A stretch of 64,000 nucleotides of DNA, taken from the NCBI GenBank assembly GCA_041752235.1, contig JBGSHM010000034.1, positions 1 to 64,000 on the forward strand, read 5' to 3'. The stretch is from SpSt-398 sp041752235. GTDB taxonomy: Bacteria > Bacteroidota > Bacteroidia > Chitinophagales > Chitinophagaceae. Within the stretch, counting starts at the first letter, position 1. The number at the start of each line of letters is the position of its first letter. The notes under the pieces are model-generated. The model did no database searches. It was not told where the DNA came from and was given only the letters and a program-made list of their open reading frames with translations. The position numbers and the translations under genes are program-made. This document shows, one piece after another, positions 34,050 to 42,407 of this stretch.

Positions 34050-36476
34050 ATGAAGATTTCGTACAAATGGCTTAGTGAATACCTGCCTGTGGACCTGGAA
34101 CCCGAAAGACTCAGCAGGATACTGACTTCCATCGGATTGGAAGTGGAGAGCCTGGAAAAATTTGAAGAAGTAAAGGGCGGATTGCAAGGACTGGTAATCG
34201 GTGAAGTATTAACCACCGAAAAACATCCCAATGCCGATAAATTGACGTTGACCACTGTAAACATAGGCAAAGAAGCCCCCTTATCCATCGTTTGCGGGGC
34301 GCCGAATGTGGCAGTGGGACAAAAAGTAGTGGTGGCTCCTGTGGGCGCTACCATTTACCCTACACAAGGAGAACCCTTGACCATGAAACTGGCCAAGATT
34401 CGTGGCAGTGAAAGTCATGGAATGATCTGTGCCGAAGATGAGATCGGATTAGGTAGTTCCCATGCAGGTATACTTGTTTTGCCAGCCGATGTAACGGTTG
34501 GACAACCGGCTGCCGAGTATTTCAAACCCTATTCAGATTGGGTCTATGAAATTGGATTGACCCCCAACCGCATGGATGCCATGAGTCATTGGGGAGTAGC
34601 CAGGGATGTATGTGCTTATCTTTCCCATCACGATAAAAAAGACCTGCGTTCCAAGATCCCGGTGACCAATGGCCTGAAAGCCGACAACCTCGAATGGCCC
34701 ATACAAGTAAGTATCGAAAATACACAAGCCTGTAAACGGTACAGCGGTATCAGTATCGCCAATATTACGGTTAAGCCCTCGCCGGTCTGGCTGCAACAAC
34801 GCTTAAAAGCGATTGGCTTGCGACCGATCAATAATATTGTAGACATCACCAATTTCATTCAACACGAAACCGGTCAACCGCTTCATGCATTTGATGCAGA
34901 GAAAATAGGCGGAAAAAAGATCGTGGTGAAAAACCTTCCCGAAGGCACCCCCTTTGTGACCCTTGATGAAAAGGAAAGAAAACTCAATGCGCAGGACCTG
35001 ATGATCTGCGATGCCTCGGAAGGCATGTGTATCGCCGGGGTGTTTGGTGGAGTACATTCAGGTGTTTCGGAAAATACCCGTCATATCTTTTTAGAAAGCG
35101 CCTGGTTCAATCCCATTGATATCCGCAAGAGCTCTTTCCGTCATGGATTGCGTACCGATGCGGCTACACGATTTGAAAAAGGAATCGATATTTCCAATAC
35201 GGTCAATGTATTGAAAAGGGCCGCTTCCCTGATCAAAGAATTGGCCGGTGGCCAGATCGCATCGGAGATCGTTGATATCTATCCTCAACCTGTCGAAAAG
35301 ACCACCGTGGGTATAAAATATCATTACCTGAAAAAACTTTCAGGGAAGAATTATCATCCTGATACGGTCAAGCGTATTCTGGAAAGCCTGGGTTTTGAGA
35401 TCAACAAAGAAGGAATTGATGAACTCTGGGTGGCGGTACCCTATTCCAAACCTGATATCAGTCTGCCAGCAGATATCGTAGAAGAGATCGTGCGCATTGA
35501 CGGGCTTGATAATATCACCATTCCGACCTCGATCACGATCTCCCCTTCGACCGAAGAAAATTATTTTGCAGATACCCTCAAGGAAAAGATCGCGAACTAC
35601 CTGACCGGTCTCGGGTTTAATGAGATCATGACCAACTCGATAACCAATTCGGCCTACTATTCACCTGAAGAGTTGGCCGAAACGGTGAAGATGATCAATA
35701 ACCTGAGTGCCGAACTGGATATCCTCCGTCCTTCCATGCTGGAAACGGGTTTGGAATCAGTGGCGCATAACCTCAACCGTAAAAACCTTGATCTTCGGTT
35801 TTTTGAATTTGGTAAGACCTATCGCGTCATCGCTCCCGGTCAATATGAGGAAAAAGATCATCTCACGCTTTATGTCACTGGCAATAATCAACCAAGCTCC
35901 TGGAAAGGAAAATCTGTTGCCACCGATGCCTATTATTTGAAAGGGGTACTAGAAGCCTTGTTTGGCCAGGCGGGGGTGGAAAGGCCACAATTCCTGGCGC
36001 GTGAAGATCAAAAGATCAGTGGTGCCCTGGTGGCCCGGTCAATGGAACAAGACCTTGCCCTGACAGGTACAGCCGCTCCGGCTTTATTGCAACGTTTTGA
36101 TATAAAACAGCCCGTATTTATTGCGGATATTGACTGGACCAATTTTACCGATAAAGCCGCGCTTGGCAAGATACAGTATGCGGAGTTGGCCCGTTTCCCA
36201 GCAGTAAACCGTGACCTCGCCCTGGTAGTGGATAAGGCGGTGGCCTACGAACAGGTGGAAAACTCGGTGAAAAAGTTAAAGCTGGATAAACTGAAAGATG
36301 TGCAACTCTTCGATATTTTCGAAAGTGATAAACTGGGAGCCGATAAAAAATCCCTGGCCCTGAGCTTTACCTTCCAGGATAACGAAAAGACGCTCACAGA
36401 TAAGGAAATCGAAAATTGGACCGGTAAGATTATTCAAACGCTCGAAAAAGAACTCAACGCCGAGATCCGGAAATAA
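34050..36476 (+). CDS. pheT: Phenylalanyl-tRNA synthetase beta subunit
   Basis: 808 residues, full length for the bacterial beta chain, which with PheS forms the alpha2-beta2 enzyme. Domains in order: tRNA-binding (EMAP/OB) about 40-150 with KHPNADKLTLTTVNIG, B3/B4 editing domain about 210-380, B5 about 405-475 (GIKYHYLKKLSGK), synthetase-like core about 485-700, and the C-terminal anticodon-binding FDX-ACB domain about 715-808 (ARFPAVNRDLALVVDK). pheS is not in the window. The two small cell-division-type genes follow at 6 and 4 bp. Confidence 0.96.
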   Translation: MKISYKWLSEYLPVDLEPERLSRILTSIGLEVESLEKFEEVKGGLQGLVIGEVLTTEKHPNADKLTLTTVNIGKEAPLSIVCGAPNVAVGQKVVVAPVGATIYPTQGEPLTMKLAKIRGSESHGMICAEDEIGLGSSHAGILVLPADVTVGQPAAEYFKPYSDWVYEIGLTPNRMDAMSHWGVARDVCAYLSHHDKKDLRSKIPVTNGLKADNLEWPIQVSIENTQACKRYSGISIANITVKPSPVWLQQRLKAIGLRPINNIVDITNFIQHETGQPLHAFDAEKIGGKKIVVKNLPEGTPFVTLDEKERKLNAQDLMICDASEGMCIAGVFGGVHSGVSENTRHIFLESAWFNPIDIRKSSFRHGLRTDAATRFEKGIDISNTVNVLKRAASLIKELAGGQIASEIVDIYPQPVEKTTVGIKYHYLKKLSGKNYHPDTVKRILESLGFEINKEGIDELWVAVPYSKPDISLPADIVEEIVRIDGLDNITIPTSITISPSTEENYFADTLKEKIANYLTGLGFNEIMTNSITNSAYYSPEELAETVKMINNLSAELDILRPSMLETGLESVAHNLNRKNLDLRFFEFGKTYRVIAPGQYEEKDHLTLYVTGNNQPSSWKGKSVATDAYYLKGVLEALFGQAGVERPQFLAREDQKISGALVARSMEQDLALTGTAAPALLQRFDIKQPVFIADIDWTNFTDKAALGKIQYAELARFPAVNRDLALVVDKAVAYEQVENSVKKLKLDKLKDVQLFDIFESDKLGADKKSLALSFTFQDNEKTLTDKEIENWTGKIIQTLEKELNAEIRK

Positions 36477-36482
36477 ATTCGC

Positions 36483-36761
36483 ATGGAAGAACAGATCAAA
36501 CGCATACAGGAAAAGATCCAGCAATTGCTCAAACATCAACACCTGCTCCAAAAAGAGAATAAGGAGTTGAAAGGCGCGCTGGAAAAAATGCGGGCGGAAT
36601 CTTCCCAACAGCAAGACATCATCCAGGACCTGAAACAAAAAGTGGAGATCCTAAAGATCAGTTCCGGTAAATGGGAGGAAGGCGATAAAAAACAATTTGA
36701 AAAAAGGATTAACTCCTATATCCGCGAGATCGATCGTTGCATCACCCTCTTAAGCGAATAA
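36483..36761 (+). CDS. Coiled-coil protein, ZapB-like position
   Basis: 92 residues. Residues about 1-55 are a heptad-rich coiled coil (IKRIQEKIQQLLKHQHLLQK), then a short C-terminal region WEEGDKKQFEKRINSYIREI. Bacteroidota have a small coiled-coil gene between pheT and zapA in many genomes, as I recall. Its position just before zapA and its composition suggest a partner of the division ring like ZapB, but sequence similarity to E. coli ZapB is not something I can show. The gene begins six bases after pheT. Confidence 0.7.
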   Translation: MEEQIKRIQEKIQQLLKHQHLLQKENKELKGALEKMRAESSQQQDIIQDLKQKVEILKISSGKWEEGDKKQFEKRINSYIREIDRCITLLSE

Positions 36762-36765
36762 TACC

Positions 36766-37044
36766 ATGGCTGATACACTCATTCCCGTTTCCATCGTCAT
36801 CGGCGACCGGAATTACCGCATCAAGATCGACCCGGCCGATGAAGAGGTCGTGCGAAAAACAGTAAAGACCATCAATGACAAGATCGTTGATTTCAAAACC
36901 CATTTCGCCGGCAAAGACATGCAGGACTATGTGGCTATGGTACTCGTTTGGTTTGCTACCGAAAAGAACGACCACCTTAGCAATGCTATGGAGGAAGAAA
37001 AGTGGAAAGAGGGGTTGGCACAGATCGAGAAACTGTTACTTTAA
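36766..37044 (+). CDS. zapA: Cell division protein ZapA
   Basis: 92 residues matching ZapA, an FtsZ-ring crosslinker that stabilises the division ring. The N-terminal beta part (IPVSIVIGDRNYRIKIDPADEE) and the helical dimerisation part (VRKTVKTINDKIVDFKTHFA; MQDYVAMVLVWFATEK) have the expected order. Start codon is four bases after the coiled-coil gene's stop. A strongly paired inverted repeat follows the stop. Together with pheT this is a likely three-gene operon. Confidence 0.88.
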   Translation: MADTLIPVSIVIGDRNYRIKIDPADEEVVRKTVKTINDKIVDFKTHFAGKDMQDYVAMVLVWFATEKNDHLSNAMEEEKWKEGLAQIEKLLL

Positions 37045-37057
37045 ATACACGAATTTA

Positions 37058-37147
37058 ATTACACGAATTTTACGAATTGCGCGTATTGCACGAATTAAGA
37101 ATGATCTAATTCGTGCAATCCGTGTAATCCGAAAAAATTCGTGTAAT
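37058..37147. repeat. ACACGAATT-word inverted repeat between convergent genes
   Basis: Arms of about 40 nt (37058-37097 and 37107-37147) share ATTACACGAATTTT at the ends and ATTGCACGAATTA at the centre, with imperfect middles. The right arm ends at the last base of the convergent thioredoxin gene's stop codon. Confidence 0.9.
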
Positions 37148-38304
37148 CAAAATGTCTTTCCAACCACAATCAACTCCGCCAGCTTAGCCTCCAACTCTTC
37201 CCCTCTTAAATTTTTCGCAATGATCTTTCCCTGAGGGTCTATCAGTAAGTTCTGGGGGATGGCTTTGATACCGTATTGTATGGCCACTGCATTATCCCAA
37301 TATTTCAGGTCGCTCACATGTGACCAGGTCAGTTTATCATCTTCAATCGCCTTTAACCATTTGTCTTTTTGCCCTTCCCGGTCAAGGGAAACACCCAGGA
37401 TATTGAACCCTTTTTCTTTAAACTTATTGTAGGCTTTTACCACATTGGGGTTCTCTACCCGGCAGGGCCCACACCAACTGGCCCAAAAGTCGACCAACAC
37501 ATAACTTCCACGGAAGGAAGAAAGCGAAACCGGTTTACCGTTGGGATCATTTTGGGTAAAATCCATGGCGACCATACCAATTCCTATTTTTCTGGCGGTA
37601 TTGACGTCCTCCGCGAAAGCGATGGCCGAAGGATAAGCCTTGAATTTTTCGGGCAAGAGGTTCCATAAAGGATCAATCACATCTGGTTTTAAATCCCATC
37701 CAGCAATGGATTTCAGCATGTAGAGAGCTATGGGACTTTGGGTATTTTGTTTGAAATAGGAAACGCGGCTACCCTTTTCTTCTTCGTCCAGTTTTTCCAT
37801 CTCCTCCTCTATCTTCTTCATTCCTTCGGCATATTGGGCGTTATTAAAAGCCCTCCATTGCTCACCAAGTGCCTTTTGTTTGCTCGCAAACCCTTCCAGG
37901 TACTGGTTCAGTTTCTTGAATTCGTCGTGTGCGGCCGATCCTTTTACCTGAACATTGGCAAAGGAATCGATATGACTCACCTTGATCTTTCCTGCGCTGG
38001 CAAAAACAGAGGCATAATCTCTTCCTGATTTAAGGGCGGGGAGACTGCCATCCGGATTCGATTTATAGGCCGGGTAAACCGTTATCAGGGTTGGTTCTGC
38101 CAGGACAGTCGAATAGCTGAACTTATTACTGACTACCTGTGCGCTATCGTGAATCCGTGCTCCATTGTTCCGGTAGGAAAAATGAACCCACTCCACTCCC
38201 ATGGCTAGGTTTTCAATGGTACCCGACAATTTAGTCGGGGCAGGGGATTTTTGGGCTTGGATAAAAAATGGCGCGGAAGCCAGCAGAAACAGGACTTTTC
38301 TCAT
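37147..38304 (-). CDS. TlpA/ResA-like thioredoxin with DUF4369-type N-terminus
   Basis: 385 residues with signal peptide RKVLFLLASAPFFIQAQ. Residues about 22-120 look like the DUF4369 beta domain common in Bacteroidota TlpA proteins. The C-terminal about 140 residues are a thioredoxin fold with the active site WASWCGPCRVENPNV (CxxC) and the cis-Pro region YGIKAIPQNLLIDPQGKI. It should act in the periplasm as a disulfide reductant or oxidant, for instance in cytochrome c or secreted-protein maturation; the substrate is not known. It is isolated between zapA and rny on the opposite strand. Confidence 0.88.
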   Translation of the reverse strand: MRKVLFLLASAPFFIQAQKSPAPTKLSGTIENLAMGVEWVHFSYRNNGARIHDSAQVVSNKFSYSTVLAEPTLITVYPAYKSNPDGSLPALKSGRDYASVFASAGKIKVSHIDSFANVQVKGSAAHDEFKKLNQYLEGFASKQKALGEQWRAFNNAQYAEGMKKIEEEMEKLDEEEKGSRVSYFKQNTQSPIALYMLKSIAGWDLKPDVIDPLWNLLPEKFKAYPSAIAFAEDVNTARKIGIGMVAMDFTQNDPNGKPVSLSSFRGSYVLVDFWASWCGPCRVENPNVVKAYNKFKEKGFNILGVSLDREGQKDKWLKAIEDDKLTWSHVSDLKYWDNAVAIQYGIKAIPQNLLIDPQGKIIAKNLRGEELEAKLAELIVVGKTF

Positions 38305-38415
38305 GATGAAAGTTTAGAATGAACTGCAATTTTACTCTTTTTACTAAAATTCTCCTCTCCATACATCCTTTTTAACGGTTCAAAGGTTGAATTTCATGCT
38401 ATTCCGTCCGTTTTG

Positions 38416-38423
38416 TATCTTCG
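38416..38423 (+). promoter_or_regulatory. Putative -7 element of the rny promoter
   Basis: TATCTTCG (one base from TAnnTTTG), with TTTC at 38392-38395 at the -33 distance (20-bp spacer). It implies a leader of about 95 nt. Within it TACCTG / CAGGTA form a 6-bp stem near 38429-38448, followed by TTTTAG. Confidence 0.35.
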
Positions 38424-38523
38424 CTGATTACCTGCCCATTATCAGGTATTTTAGAAAAATACGGCAGTATGTGTCAAATTATAGGAAATATTGCTGAGGA
38501 GTTAATTATTAAAAAACAAATTC

Positions 38524-40089
38524 ATGGATCCCATCATAACATTAGTCATCGTAGGGGCGGTCGCCTTGATCCTGGGGGTCATCGCCGGTAAGTTCATTTT
38601 TGCAAAGAATACGCGTCAAAAAATCGAGGAGGCCGAACAACAAGCAAGCAAAATTCTCGCTGATACCCAGGCCAAAGCTGAGACTATTAAGAAAGAGCGC
38701 ATGCTCGAAGCCAAGGAGCGGTTTGTGCAACTCAAATCGGAACATGACAAAGAGGTAATGGAAAGAAACCGGAAGATCACCGAAGGTGAGAACCGGATCC
38801 GTCAAAAAGAACAAGGCATCAATCAAAAAGAAAGCAACCTGGAGAAACAGATCAAGGAAAATGAGGCGATTAAAGAAAACCTCAACCGCCAGATCGAATT
38901 GGTGAATATCAAACGCACCGAGTTGGAAAAACACCAGGAGGAGCATATCCGTCGCCTGGAAAAGATCGCGGCACTTTCTGCCGAAGATGCCAAGGCTCAA
39001 TTGATCGAGAGCCTGAAACACGAGGCTCAATCACAGGCATCTTCGCTCCAACAGGAGATCATCGAGGAAGCCCGTCAAAAGGCCAATAAAGAAGCCAGAA
39101 AGATCATCATTCAAACCATACAGCGTACGGCGGCCGAGCAGACAATTGAGAACACCATCACTGTTTTCAACCTCGAAAGCGATGAGATCAAAGGTCAGAT
39201 CATTGGTCGTGAGGGCCGGAATATCCGCGCCATTGAAGCCGCTACCGGAGTTGACCTGATCGTGGATGATACCCCCGAGGCGATCATACTTTCTTCCTAT
39301 GATCCCCTTCGCCGGGAGGTTGCCCGCCTGAGTTTACAGCGGTTGGTAACCGATGGCCGTATCCACCCGGCCCGTATTGAGGAAGTAGTGGAAAAAACCA
39401 GAAAACAATTGGAAGAACAGGTCATGGAGATCGGGGAAAGAACCGTTATTGAACTCGGTATCCACGGGCTGCATAAAGAACTGGTTCGGATGGTTGGACG
39501 GATGCGTTTCCGTTCTTCCTATGGCCAGAACCTGTTGATGCACAGTCGCGAAACGGCCAATCTCTGCGCTATTATGGCGGCTGAACTGGGCTTGAATCCC
39601 AAGCTCGCCAAACGTGCCGGTCTGCTTCATGATATTGGCAAAGTGCCCGATGAGGAATCCGAACTGAGCCATGCCTTGTTGGGAGCCAAACTGGCGGAGA
39701 AATATGGAGAGAACCCGGCAGTGGTCAATGCCATTGGAGCCCACCACGATGAAATGGAAATGCAATATGTGATCTCACCCATTATCCAGGCCTGTGACGC
39801 CATCAGCGGGGCCCGTCCTGGTGCCCGTCGGGAGATCATGCAGCAATATTTACAACGTATCAAGGACCTCGAAAACCTGGCCATGGCCTACAATGGGGTG
39901 GAGAAAGCCTATGCCATCCAGGCGGGTCGTGAACTCCGCGTAATTGTAGAGGCCGACAAGGTCACCGATGGCGATTCTGATAAGTTGTCCTTTGAAATTG
40001 CCCAGAAGATCCAGAATGAAATGACCTTCCCCGGGCAGATTAAAGTGACCGTAATTCGGGAGAAAAGAGCGGTGAATGTTGCCAGGTAG
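38524..40089 (+). CDS. rny: Ribonuclease Y
   Basis: 521 residues, full length. An N-terminal membrane helix (ITLVIVGAVALILGVIAGKF), long coiled coil (about 30-200, ending near ARKIIIQTIQ), KH RNA-binding domain (GQIIGREGRNIRAIEAATG near 225), then the HD phosphodiesterase domain with AGLLHDIGKVPDEE near 365. Rny is an endonuclease that starts mRNA decay at the membrane. A TTAGC-word repeat lies right after its stop. The start at 38524 gives the membrane helix and matches family length. Confidence 0.95.
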   Translation: MDPIITLVIVGAVALILGVIAGKFIFAKNTRQKIEEAEQQASKILADTQAKAETIKKERMLEAKERFVQLKSEHDKEVMERNRKITEGENRIRQKEQGINQKESNLEKQIKENEAIKENLNRQIELVNIKRTELEKHQEEHIRRLEKIAALSAEDAKAQLIESLKHEAQSQASSLQQEIIEEARQKANKEARKIIIQTIQRTAAEQTIENTITVFNLESDEIKGQIIGREGRNIRAIEAATGVDLIVDDTPEAIILSSYDPLRREVARLSLQRLVTDGRIHPARIEEVVEKTRKQLEEQVMEIGERTVIELGIHGLHKELVRMVGRMRFRSSYGQNLLMHSRETANLCAIMAAELGLNPKLAKRAGLLHDIGKVPDEESELSHALLGAKLAEKYGENPAVVNAIGAHHDEMEMQYVISPIIQACDAISGARPGARREIMQQYLQRIKDLENLAMAYNGVEKAYAIQAGRELRVIVEADKVTDGDSDKLSFEIAQKIQNEMTFPGQIKVTVIREKRAVNVAR

Positions 40090-40184
40090 CTACTGGCTAT
40101 TAGCAGTTAGCAATTAGCTTTTAGCCTAAGTATTTAGTTCATAAGGTATTGGCTAATAGCCAATAGTTAAATGCTAATAGCTTA
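40090..40184. repeat. TTAGC-word inverted repeat after rny
   Basis: GGCTATTAGC at 40095-40104 pairs exactly with GCTAATAGCC at 40152-40161, with further TTAGC words on both sides (AGTTAGCAATTAGC; ATGCTAATAGC). It begins at the rny stop codon. Confidence 0.85.
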
Positions 40185-40196
40185 AAAGAAAAAACC

Positions 40197-40228
40197 TTTG
40201 GAAATTAAGTCTCCGTAACCTACCTTTG
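40197..40228 (+). promoter_or_regulatory. Strong Bacteroidota-type promoter of rplS
   Basis: TTTG at 40197-40200 and TACCTTTG at 40221-40228 are separated by 20 bp, a full match to both consensus elements. The rplS ATG is 21 bases further on, consistent with a highly expressed ribosomal-protein gene. Confidence 0.75.
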
Positions 40229-40248
40229 CATCCCTTAAATTTCAGGAT

Positions 40249-40614
40249 ATGAACGCAGTAAATTACGTACACGAGCAGCTCTCCGGGAAGAAAGAGTACC
40301 CCAAATTCAAAGCCGGGGACAACGTGACGGTCAACTATAAGATCGTGGAAGGAAACAAAGAGCGGATCCAGAGCTTCAAAGGCGATGTGATCAAACGCCA
40401 GGGAACCGGCGCTACCGCCACGTTTACTGTCCGTAAGATCTCTGACGGAATAGGTGTGGAACGTTTATTCCCCCTCTTCTCCCCCAATATTGACTCTATC
40501 GTATTGAATAAATCCGGTCGCGTACGCCGCGCCAAACTCTTCTACCTCCGTAACCGGAGTGGTAAGAGCGCACGTATCAAAGAAAAGCGTCAGGCTGTTG
40601 AAACGGCCAAATAA
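40249..40614 (+). CDS. rplS: 50S ribosomal protein L19
   Basis: 121 residues of ribosomal protein L19, at the 30S-50S interface. Family signatures are FKAGDNVTVNYKIVEGNKER, QSFKGDVIKRQGTGATATFTVRK, GVERLFPLFSPNIDSI and VRRAKLFYLRNRSGKSARI. The C-terminus is a short basic extension. It has its own strong promoter and an intrinsic terminator, so it is transcribed alone. Confidence 0.98.
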   Translation: MNAVNYVHEQLSGKKEYPKFKAGDNVTVNYKIVEGNKERIQSFKGDVIKRQGTGATATFTVRKISDGIGVERLFPLFSPNIDSIVLNKSGRVRRAKLFYLRNRSGKSARIKEKRQAVETAK

Positions 40615-40640
40615 GCGGATACCAACGAATTATCGAAAAG

Positions 40641-40668
40641 CGGAAACAGGTATGTTTCCGCTTTTTTT
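40641..40668 (+). terminator. Intrinsic terminator of rplS
   Basis: GCGGAAAC (40641-40648), a 6-nt loop, GTTTCCGC (40655-40662) and six T residues (40663-40668): the clearest classical terminator in the window. The last T residues overlap a TTTG that could serve the next promoter. Confidence 0.9.
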
Positions 40669-40692
40669 GGTCTTAAATTAGCTATACCTTTG
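40666..40692 (+). promoter_or_regulatory. Promoter of tatA
   Basis: TTTG at 40666-40669 overlaps the T-run of the rplS terminator. TACCTTTG at 40685-40692 is a full -7 match, but the spacer is only 15 bp, shorter than the usual 19-20. The ATG of tatA is 44 bases downstream. Confidence 0.5.
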
Positions 40693-40736
40693 AGCGGAAA
40701 CCCAAGATTGTAATCACACAATAAATCTTCTATAAT

Positions 40737-40931
40737 ATGGGAAACTTTGGAGCAACCGAATGGGTACTGATCCTTCTCGTGATCATCCTTTTGTTTGGCG
40801 GACGTAAGATCCCCGAACTCATGCGCGGTATCGGTAAAGGAATCCGTGAATTCAATGACGCCAAAAACAACGTGAAGAGAGAGATCGAAGAAGGGATCAA
40901 CGAAAAGGACAAAGAACCTTCCAAACAATAA
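40737..40931 (+). CDS. tatA: Twin-arginine translocase subunit TatA
   Basis: 64 residues: the N-terminal membrane helix (ATEWVLILLVIILLFGGRK), the FGGRKIPELMRGIGKGIREF hinge and amphipathic helix typical of TatA/TatE, then a short charged tail. It forms the pore-like oligomer for folded Tat substrates; the DUF1501 protein encoded at 24230-25801 carries a twin-arginine signal and is a likely client. Other Tat genes are not in the window. gatA begins 36 bp after the stop. Confidence 0.93.
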   Translation: MGNFGATEWVLILLVIILLFGGRKIPELMRGIGKGIREFNDAKNNVKREIEEGINEKDKEPSKQ

Positions 40932-40967
40932 GCCCCTTTCTCCAACCCTCGTAAACAGTGTCTGCTT

Positions 40968-42404
40968 TTGTTCTCTTTTTCTTCCATTGAACAGTACCAG
41001 GAGCAGCTAAAAAGTGGCAGCCCTACCTGTTCAGAAGCGATTCAATTCTATTTAGATCGGATACAGCAAACCCGGCACCTGAATGCCTATACGGAAGTGT
41101 ATGCCGAAGAAGCCCGGGAAAGAGCAGCCTACCTCGACCAAAAACGCGCCAGCGGCCAACCGCTTGGTAAATTGTTTGGCGTAGTGATCGCGATAAAGGA
41201 TGTGATCGCTTACAAGGACCATTCACTCACTGCCGCTTCACGGATCCTTGAGGGGTTCAAATCATTATACTCCGCCACCGCAGTTGAAAGAATACTGCAG
41301 GAAGATGGCATCATCATCGGTGCCACCAACTGCGATGAATTTGCCATGGGTTCCACCAATGAGAATTCCGTGTATGGCAAAGTGTTGAATGCAGCCGATG
41401 AATCAAGGGTGCCCGGTGGCTCTTCTGGTGGTTCGGCCGTGGCTGTGCAGGCAAATACCTGTATGATCGCGCTGGGTAGTGATACCGGAGGCTCTGTACG
41501 ACAACCTGCCGATTTCTGTGGTGTGGTAGGACTTAAACCCAGTTATGGGCGCATCTCCCGCTACGGACTCATTGCCTATGCATCCTCCTTTGACCAGATC
41601 GGCATATTTGGACAAACCATTTCTGATGTGGCCCGGGTGCTGGAAGTGATCAGTGGAAAGGATGAAATGGACAGTACCTCTTCAAGGCAGGCCGTAGCAC
41701 CCTATGCCGATAGCCTGCAGAATGAAACAGATAAAAAATACCGCATTGCCTGGTTTCCCGAGGCGTTGGAACAGGAAAGTGTGGATCCGGAGATCAGCCA
41801 GGCAATCCGTCAACTACTCGAATCTTTAAAAGAACAGGGGCATCAGGTAGAGCCTGTTCGTTTTGAATACCTCGATTACATCGTTCCGGCTTACTACGTG
41901 CTCACCACCGCTGAAGCCGCTTCCAACCTTTCGCGGTACGATGGGGTGCGGTATGGTTATCGTTCCAACCAGCCGGCCGAGGATTTAACAGCCTTTTATA
42001 AGCAGACCCGATCCGAAGGTTTTGGCAAGGAAGTTAAACGCCGGATCATGCTGGGCACTTTTGTACTCAGTGCCGGTTACTATGATGCCTATTTCACCAA
42101 GGCCCAACAGGTAAGGCAGGCACTAAAAGACAAAACCAACCTGATATTCAATGATTTTGATTTTATTTTAATGCCCAATTCGCCCTCCATTGCCTTCCCG
42201 ATCGGGGAAAAAATGGAGGACCCCATAGCCATGTACCTGGCCGATATTTTTACGGTTTATTCCAACCTCACGGGTACCTGTTCCATCTCCCTGCCCCTGT
42301 TCCGGCACTCTTCCGGCATGCCCTTTGGGTTACAGGTTATAGCAAAAGCCTTTGATGAAGTATCTTTGCTCCGCATTTCCGACCGCCTGATGCGCTCGAA
42401 ATAA
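40968..42404 (+). CDS. gatA: Glutamyl/aspartyl-tRNA amidotransferase subunit A
   Basis: 478-residue amidase that releases ammonia from glutamine for tRNA-dependent synthesis of Gln-tRNA or Asn-tRNA. The amidase signature is complete: GVVIAIKDVIAYKDH with the catalytic Lys, and VPGGSSGGSAVAVQ, DTGGSVRQPADFCGVVG with Ser-Ser nucleophile and base. The start is a TTG at 40968: the frame upstream has no ATG or GTG before a stop at 40929, and a TTG start gives the expected N-terminus (FSFSSIEQYQEQLKSG). The gene starts 36 bp after tatA. Confidence 0.93.
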   Translation: MFSFSSIEQYQEQLKSGSPTCSEAIQFYLDRIQQTRHLNAYTEVYAEEARERAAYLDQKRASGQPLGKLFGVVIAIKDVIAYKDHSLTAASRILEGFKSLYSATAVERILQEDGIIIGATNCDEFAMGSTNENSVYGKVLNAADESRVPGGSSGGSAVAVQANTCMIALGSDTGGSVRQPADFCGVVGLKPSYGRISRYGLIAYASSFDQIGIFGQTISDVARVLEVISGKDEMDSTSSRQAVAPYADSLQNETDKKYRIAWFPEALEQESVDPEISQAIRQLLESLKEQGHQVEPVRFEYLDYIVPAYYVLTTAEAASNLSRYDGVRYGYRSNQPAEDLTAFYKQTRSEGFGKEVKRRIMLGTFVLSAGYYDAYFTKAQQVRQALKDKTNLIFNDFDFILMPNSPSIAFPIGEKMEDPIAMYLADIFTVYSNLTGTCSISLPLFRHSSGMPFGLQVIAKAFDEVSLLRISDRLMRSK

Positions 42405-42407
42405 TCC

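Noticed and set aside
38305..38523. Possible 6S-like RNA gene between the thioredoxin gene and rny
   Set aside because: I could find only a short stem and no long irregular hairpin with a central bubble, so the call cannot be supported from sequence alone.
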